From Ampullaceana balthica (taxonomy: Eukaryota > Mollusca > Gastropoda > Lymnaeidae): a DNA stretch of 64,000 nt. The DNA lies in contig CALYLW010000543.1 in the NCBI GenBank assembly GCA_944989445.1, positions 202,848 to 266,847 on the forward strand, written 5' to 3'. The position numbers were made by a program, and so were the translations under genes. Shown here in pieces: positions 33,201 through 42,200 of the stretch (the stretch's first letter is position 1; every line of letters starts with the position of its first letter). The notes under the pieces were generated by a model, which made no database searches, was not told the DNA's origin, and worked only from the letters and a program-made list of their open reading frames with translations.

Positions 33201-36200
33201 GTGTACATAAAACATATCTATTTGATTAGCTAAATGTGTACATCATTTGTCCTTTGAGTTCCTTGTGGAACATAGGGCCTCTGTCAAAGCTCGCCACTCT
33301 ACACGGTCCCTTGCCAGTCGCTTCAGTTCTTCCCAGCTCTTCCCAGTCCTTCCAGCCTCGTCCAACATGCTCCGTCTCCATGTACGCTTGGGTCTTCCTC
33401 GTTGTCGCTTGCCCTGGGGGTTCCAATCTAAGGCCTGCTTAGCCCTACTGTTATCTTTCCTGAGGGTGTGTCCAATCCATCTCCACTTTCTTTCCATGAT
33501 TTGTTTTTTCTACTGTTCTTTGTCCACACCTCTCCCACAGCTTGGAGTTTTCGACCTTATCGAACCATTTTATTTTCAGAATATTTCTGAGGCATCTGTT
33601 AACATAGGTCTGGAGTCTATTTTTTGTTGTCTCTGTCGTCCGCCATGTTTCGGATCCATAAAGAAGAACCGTTTTAACATTGGTGTTAAAGATCCTTACT
33701 TTTGTTTTGACAGAGATGTGTGTAGATCTCCAGACCTGTTTCAGATTGGCAAAAGCCTGTCGCGCCAAATTTATTCTTCGTTCGATGTCCTCATCTGTTC
33801 CCCCTGCTACACTGACCACACTCCCAAGGTATACAAAGTTGTTAACTTGCTCCAGGTTGTGGTTTTCTACTTGGATGACTCCATCTTGTAGGAAGTTTTT
33901 TTTCAAAAATTTTGTTTTTTGAATGTTTATCTTGAGTCCTACTCTTTTCCCAGTCTCGCTCAAGGCTGTGACTTTGTCTTGCATGTCTTGGAGTCTGTGG
34001 GACAGAATGGCCAAGTCATCCGCAAACTCCAAATCTTCTAGTTTTTGCATTAGGTTCCACTGGATTCCTTTTCCTGAGCTTGCATAAGCTTCTTTTGTGA
34101 CCCAGTCTAACACAAGAAGGATCAGAAGTGGTGAAAGGAGGCATCCTTGTTTGACTCCAGTTGTGACATGGAATTCATCTGTTAGTCTACCATTATGTAC
34201 TACTTGGCAGGTGAAGTTTTCGTACAGATTTCGGATGATGTTAGTTATTTTATTTGGTAATCCATAGTGCCTCATTATTGACCATATAGTTTCTCTATTT
34301 ATGCTATCAAAGGCCTTTTCAAAGTCCACAAATGTGGCATAGAGTGGAGATTGCCATTCAATAGATTGTTCTATAATTATCCGGAGTGTTGCTATTTGGT
34401 CAATGCACGATCTTCCTTTTCTGAACCCAGCTTGTTCTTCTCTCAGGAGATCATCGCAGGCATCTTTTATTCTGTTTAGTATCGTTCTGCTAAAGACCTT
34501 GCTTGGTACTGATAGTAGAGTAATTCCTCGCCATTTCTCACATTGTGACAGATCCCCGTTCTTTGGAATTTTAATCAGTAAGCCCCTTTTCCATTCTGCA
34601 GGAGGGGTTTCAGTTGACCAAATTTTGTTGAAGATACTGTGGAGTTGGTTGATGATTTCAGCTCCTCCTTCTTTTAGGACCTCCGGTGGTATGTTGTCTA
34701 CACCTGCTGCTTTTCCTGTCTTCATCTGATTGATGGCCGTCCATATTTCTTCTTTGGATATCTCTTCCATATTTATGTCCAGTGTTTCTCCTGTGGTCAA
34801 AACGGGTGGGTTCAGAGGGGTCGGTCTGTTTAGGACTTCCTGGAAATATTCTTTCCATCTTCTAAGCTGGTCATCTATGGAGGAAATGACTTTACCTTGT
34901 TTATCTCGGACTGGTACATTGTAGTTAGATTTCTTGCCACTCAAGAGTTTAGTAATTTTGTATAACTGTTTTAGATCTCCTTTTCCTGCTGCTTCTTCTG
35001 CTTGTTCAGCTAGCTTATTATAAAATATTCGTTTGTCATTTCTAAGCATTTTTGTGACCTCTTTTGAAATTGTATGGTACTCTTGTTGAGTAAGTTGTTT
35101 ATGTTTTCTTGTTTTGGCTTGATTCACTTTTTGTTTTGCATGTTTCCGATCTTCAATTCTTTGCCATGTCTCATCGCTGATCCAGTGTTTTTTTGTTTTC
35201 CGGGGCAGGTTTTAGTATTTCCTTGCAAGATACTGTAATAATTTCTTTGAAGTTATCCCAGGTTTTGTCTATGTTTCCTTCATTATCATCGTCTAGTTGC
35301 AGTGCAGCAAATCGGTTTTTAAGGGTTAGCTGTAGTTCGTTCTTTTCCTGTGGGTTTCGGAGCTTGGCTAGGTCAAATCTAATTCGCCTGTCTGTTTTTG
35401 GCCTTTGGTTGGCTAGCTTTATTTTTAGCTTGGCCACAACCAGATGGTGGTCTGATCCAATGTCTGCTCCTCTTTTTGTTCGTACATCCTGCAATGTGCT
35501 CCTCCAGGCGCGACCTATAGTGATGTGGTCTATTTGATTCTCTGTTTTGTTGTCTGGTGAAACCCACGTTACTTTGTGGCAATTTTTGTGTGGGAAGATG
35601 GTGCCTCCAATCACCAGCTCATTGAATGTGCAGAAGTTTGCAAACATCTCTCCATTTTCATTCATGTTTCCCACTCCATGTATGCCCATTACCTTCTCTC
35701 TCTCTATGTTGTCATTGCCAACTTTAGCATTCATATCGCCCATGACGACCAGTATGTCTCTTTTCGGTATTTTATCCATTATACTTTGAAGTTGTTCATA
35801 GAATGCCACTTTATCTTCCTCGGGTGCAAGGTTGGTTGGAGCATAGCACATAATGATATGGACATTTTTGAACCTGGACAGAAATTTGGCTCTGATTATT
35901 CTGTCTGAAATTGGCTCCCATTCAAGGAGGCTCTTAAATGCGCCTTTGTTCAATAGGAGTGCTACTCCATTTTCATGAGTGTCTTCTTCATTTTCTTTTC
36001 CAGAGAAGAGCAGGATATCACCTGCTTGAAGTCTAGTTTCTCCAAATGTGTTCCACCGTACTTCACTTAGTCCCAGAATTTCTATATCTATTTGATTTGC
36101 TGAATGTGTACATAAACATATCTATTTGATTTGCTGAATGTGTACATAAAACATATCTATTTGATTAGCTGAATATGTACATAAAACATATCTATTTGAT

Positions 36201-39200
36201 TTGCTGAATGTATACATAAACATATCTATTTGATTTGCTGAATGTGTACATAAACATATCTATTTGATTAGCTGAATGCGTACATAAAACATATCTATTT
36301 TTATTTGCTGAATGTGTACATAAAACATATCTATTTGATTAGCTAAATGTGTACATAAAACATATCTATTTGATTTGCTGAATGTGTACATAAAACATAT
36401 CTATTTGATTAGCTAAATGTGTACATAAAACATATCTATTTGATTTGCTGAATGTGTACATAAAACATATCTATTTGATTAGCTGAATGCGTACATAAAA
36501 CATATCTATTTTTATTTGCTGAATGTGTACATAAAACATATCTATTTGATTTGCTGAATGTGTATATAAAAATATCTATTTGATTTGCTGAATGTGTACA
36601 TAAACATATCTATTTGATTTGCTGAATGTGTACATAAAACATATCTATTTGATTAGCTGAATGCGTACATAAAACATATCTATTTGATTAGCTGAATATG
36701 TACATGTCTATTTGATTTGCTGAATGTGTACATGTCTATTTGATTAGCTGAATGTGTACATGTCTATTTGATTAGCTGAATGTGTAAATGTCTATTTGAT
36801 TAACTGAATGTGTACATGTCTATTTGATTAGCTGAATGTGTACTATTGTGTACATGTCTGTTTGATTTGCTGAATGTGTATATGTCTATTTGATTAGCTG
36901 AATGTGTACATGTCTATTTGATTTGCTCAGCTTGTACAGTGGACACGTTGGTTTTATCCTCTCAAGTTTTGAAATCTCTACACAGTACAGGAGTTACAAA
37001 TGAATTCCTTGAGTGAAATCACGCATAATCGTTGGTGGCACGCATATATAAATAAATGAGCACGTCGCTTATGTCCACTACTGATATTTGACCAAATATT
37101 TCACGGGTTCCAGGGTCGCATCGATTCCTACAAGGAGAAAAGTGAGAGCTGTCAGAAACGGTTAGCTGAACAGAGTCGCATTATTGACGAGTACACAACC
37201 TACATACAGAAGATCATTGGGTAAGGTAACGTTTGATACAGCAGAGTTACCGTACCTGGATTGGGTGACGAATGATAATCTGGTGGTATTGATGTGGGTG
37301 GTATTGGTGTGGCTGGTATTGGTGTGGCTGGTATTGGTGTGGCTGGAATTGGTGTGGCTGGTATTGATGTGGCTGGTATTGGTGTGGCTGGTATTGGTGT
37401 GGCTGGTATTGGTGTGGCTGGTATTGGTGTGGCTGGTATTGGTGTGGCTGGTATTGGTGTGGCTGGTATAGGTGTGGCTGGTATTGGTGTGGCTGGTATT
37501 GGCGTGGCTGGTATTGGTGTGGCTGGTATTGGCGTGGCTGGTATTGGTGTGGCTGGTATTGATGGGGTGGTATTGGTGTGGCTGGTATTGGTGTGGTTGG
37601 TATTGGTGTGGCTGGTATTGTTGTGGCTGGTATTGGTGTGGCTGGTATTAGTGTGGCTGATATTGATGGGGGTGGTATTGGTGTGGCTGGTATTGGTGTG
37701 GCTGGTATTGATGGAGGTGGTATTGATGGGGGTGGTATTGGTGTGGCTGGTATTGGTGTGGCTGGTATTGGTGTGGCTGGTATTGATGTGGGTGGTATTG
37801 GTGTTTCTGGTATTGGTGTGGCTGGTATTGGTGTGGCTGGTATTGGTAGTGTGGCTGGTATTGGTGTGGCTGGTATTGGTGTGGCTGGTATTGGTGTGGC
37901 TGGTATTGGTGGTGTGGCTGGTATTGGTGTGGCTTGTATTGGTGTGGCTGGTATTGGTGTGGCTGGTATTGGTGTGGCTGGTATTGGTGGTGTGGCTGGT
38001 ATTGGTGTGGCTGGTATTGATGGGGGTGGTATTGGTGTGGCTAGTATTGGTGTGGCTGGTATTGATGGGGGTGGTATTGATGGGGGTGGTATTGGTGTGG
38101 CTGGTATTGGTGTGGCTGGTATTGGTGTGGCTGGTATTGATGTTGCTGGTATTGATGGGGGTGGTATTGGTGTGGCTGGTATTGGATTGGCTGGTATTGG
38201 TGTGGCTGGTATTGGTGTGGCTGGTATTGGTGTGGCTGGTATTGGTGTGGCTGGTATTGATGGGGGTGGTATTGATGGGGGTGGTATTGGTGTGGCTGGT
38301 ATTGGTGTGGCTGGTATTGGTGTGGCTGATATTGGTGTGGCTGGTATTGGTGTGGCTGGTATTGATGTGGCTGGTATTGGTGTGGCTGGTATTGGTGTGG
38401 CTGGTATTGGTTTGGCTGGTATTGGTGTGGCTGGTATTGGTGTGGCTGGTATTGGTGTGGCTGGTATTGGTGTGGCTGGTATTGGTATGGCTGGTATTGG
38501 TGTGGCTGGTATTGATGGGGGTGGTATTGGTGTGGCTGATATTAGTGTGGCTGGTATTGGTGTGGCTGGTATTGATGGGGGTGGTATTGGCGTGGCTGGT
38601 TTTTGGTGTGGCTGGTATTGATGGGGGTGGTATTGGTGTGGCTGGTATTGGTGTGGCTGGTATTGATGGGGGTGGTATTGGTGTGGCTGGTATTGGTGTG
38701 GCTAGTATTGGTGTGGCTGGTATTGGTGTGGCTGGTATTGGTGTGGCTGGTATTGATGGGGGTGTTATTGGTGTGGCTGGTATTAGTGTGGCTGGTATTG
38801 GTGTGGCTGGTATTGATGGGGGTGGTATTGGTGTGGCTGGTATTGGTGTGGCTGGTATTGATGGGGATGGTATTGGTGTGGCTGGTATTGGTGTGGCTGG
38901 TATTAATGGGGTGGTATTGGTGTGGCTGGTATTGGTGTGGCTGGTATTGGTGTGGCTGGTATTGATGGGGGTGGTATTGGCGTGGCTGGTATTGGTGTGG
39001 GTGGTATTGGTGTGGCTGGTATTGATGGGGGTGGTATTGGTGTGGCTGGTATTCGTGTGGCTGGTATTGGTGTGGCTGGTATTGATGGGGGTGGTATTGG
39101 TTTGCCTGGTATTGGTGTGGCTGGTATTGATGGGGGTGGTATTGGTGTGGCTGGTATTGGTGTGGCTGATATTGGTGTGGCTAGTATTGGTGTAGCTGGT

Positions 39201-42200
39201 ATTGATGTGGCTGGTATTGATGGGGGTGGTATTGGTGTGGCTGGTATTGGTGTGGCTGGTATTGGTGTGGCTGGTATTGATGGGGGTGGTATTGGTGTGG
39301 CTGGTATTGGTGTGGCTGGTATTAGTGTGGCTGGTATTGGTGTGGCTGGTATTAGTGTGGCTGGTATTGGTGTGGCTGGTATTGATGGGGGTGGTATTGG
39401 TGTGGCTGGTATTGGTGTGGCTGGTATTGATGGGGGTGGTATTGGTGTGGCTGGTATTGGTGTGGCTGGTATTGATGGGGGTAGTATTGGTGTGGCTGGT
39501 ATTGGTGTGGCTGGTATTGGTGTGGCTGGTATTGGTGTGGCTGGTATTGGTGTGGCTGGTATTGGTGTGGCTGGTATTGGTGTGGCTGGTATTGGTGTGG
39601 CTGGTATTGGTGTGGCTGGTATTGATGGGGGTGGTATTGGTGTGGCTGGTATTGGTGTGGCTGGTATTGGTGTGGCTGGTATTGATGGGGTGGTATTGAT
39701 GGGGGTGGTATTGGTGTGCCTGGTATTGGTGTGGCTGGTATTGATGGGGATGGTATTGGTGTGGCTGGTATTGGTGTGGCTGGTATTGGTGTGGCTGGTA
39801 TTGATGGGGGTGGTATTGGTGAAGGGTGGCATTATGGCGGTGTGTGTTAGTGTAGCTATTGTTAATGTGCTTGGTATTCATGTGAATGACACATGTGGTA
39901 CCCGCCGACAAATTTTAAAAAAAAATAAGAAACAATTTTTAAAAGTTTTCATATTCACATGTGTACATGTTCAAACTGATAGACTCTGGAACCATCCAAT
40001 CATTGACCTCCCTATGATATTTGACACACATCCCAGCGTGTGGCCAATTCTGATAGACTCTAGAACCATCCAATCATTGACCTCCCTATGATATTTGACA
40101 CACATCCCAGCGTGTGGCCAATTCTGATAGACTCTAGAACCGTCCAATCATTGACCTCCCTATGATATTTGACACACATCCTAGCGTGTGGCCAATTCTG
40201 ATAGACTCTAGAACCGTCCAATCATTGACCTCCCTATGATATTTGACACACATCCTAGCGTGTGGCCAATTCTGATAGACTCTAGAACCGTCCAATCATT
40301 GACCTCCCTATGATATTTGACACACATCCTAGCGTGTGGCCAATGATTATCTCACCTATTCCGTGGCATTACCCTTGACCTTAGTGAGGATAACAACAAG
40401 TGATCGATACAATGATATTATACTAAATGTGATCGATACAATGATACTAAATGCTCTAGTTCTGTTCCATATTGGCACACCTCGTATGGAACATTGGCTC
40501 CTACATGAGGTAGGGCCAAAGATCTTGTATATTGTCCACGGCCATGGGTCACCAGACGAATCAATGAATATTTTAAGGCTGGTCAAGTCAATACGATATA
40601 GGTCAAGAGTATGTTCTATAAAATACAATACCCTAAGGACAACATGTTCTTGAATAATTTGTTACTTAACATGCCCTGTCTGACGCCCCTCAATCTCCCC
40701 ACCCCTCCCCCAAGCCACGAACAACAGAGACTGTATGAATGGGGCTCATTTACTTTGTTTTTCTTATGTCAAATATGTATTATGAAATATATAATTTGAG
40801 GTAAGGGGCCGTCCATAAAGTACGTCACGCTATTTTTTAAAAATCATTTTTAACTCCCCCTCCCCCTGTCACAAACTGTCACACTTTCTTACACCCCCTC
40901 CCCCTCTCTGGAGCGTGACGTACTTTATGGACGGCCCCTAGCAGGTCGCCTAGTTTGTGACTGTCCCAAGCTGCAGCTGCCACTAACAGGTCGCCTTGTT
41001 TGTGACTGTCCCAAGCTGCTGCTGTCACTAACAGGTGGCCTAGTTTGTGACTGTCCCAAGCTGCAGCTGTCACTAACAGGTCGCCTAGTTTGAGACTGTC
41101 ACGAGCTGCAGCTGTCACTAACAGGTGGCCTAGTTTGAGACTGTCACAAGCTGCAGCTGTCACTATCACAACCATCAAACCTTGCAACACCACACATCGC
41201 TACACTTTGTGAGACTTTCCTATACAACAACCTGCTGGCACTGGGTGGCCGCCCCAGAGACTGCCCCAACTACCCAACTGCCCCCTACCTTTGATTCTGA
41301 CCAAGTTGTCGCATTGCTCGATGTAGTTTTTCATATGTGGTATGAACTAACTCGCTACCACTAAGACCAGACAGACACATGCAGACAGACACAGACAGAC
41401 ACAGACAGGCACAGACAGACACAGACAGGCACATACAGACACAGACAGACACAGACAGACACAGACAGTTAACAGTTTTCAATTCTCATCCAAACCCACC
41501 CCAACCAATGTTCCCTTTAACTGCGTGACCGCGCAAATATCTGATCGACGCCGTGCAGCACTTTTGAATTACCGCTTAGCAAATTTTGTAAAATATTGCA
41601 CAAAAAATGGATGCTGTGCAACTTTGCACACGAGTTGTTTTTTTTTACTTTGCACACGGACCAACGATCCTTAGATGGAACATTGACCCCAACCCCTACT
41701 AGCAGGAGTGGTTTACTGAGCGCCATATACAAATGAGAATCAAAGCCGTTAGCTCTGTGGGCGCCCTAAAGAAAGATGTCCATCCGTTGTCCGGCTTTGA
41801 TTAGATCAATCTTGACCATTAAACCCAGAGCCGGACATGAAACAGTCGCGTGGTGGTATATTTGAAGTAGTTTAATCCAACATTTTCAGTCAGATCAAGC
41901 TCGATCGTGCAGCCCTCGGCGATTTCCTCGAGAAAGATGGCAGCATTAAGGACAGAAACCTGCTGGGCGTCATGACGGCCGTGGAGAAGGAGATCGGTGA
42001 TCAGATGAAGGACTACTACATGGTCGAGTTGTCGGTAAGTCGAAATGGTCGAGTTGTCGGTTAGGTCTAAATGGTCGAGTTGTCGGTTAGTCTAAATGGT
42101 CGAGTTGTCGTTAGGTCTAAATGGTCGAGTTGTTGGTTAGTCTAAATGGTCGAGTTGTCGGTAAGTCTAAATGGTCGAGTTGTCGTTAGGTCTAAATGGT

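Noticed and set aside
33247..33922. Plus-strand frames of 214 and 80 codons
   Set aside because: Antisense shadows of the LINE reverse transcriptase C-terminus.
37200..39911. Very long open frames (903 codons on minus, 633, 389 and 347 on plus) as genes for repetitive proteins
   Set aside because: They coincide exactly with the 15-bp satellite, exist on both strands and several frames at once, and lie in an intron of a well-supported gene. Stop-free unit with length divisible by three explains them.
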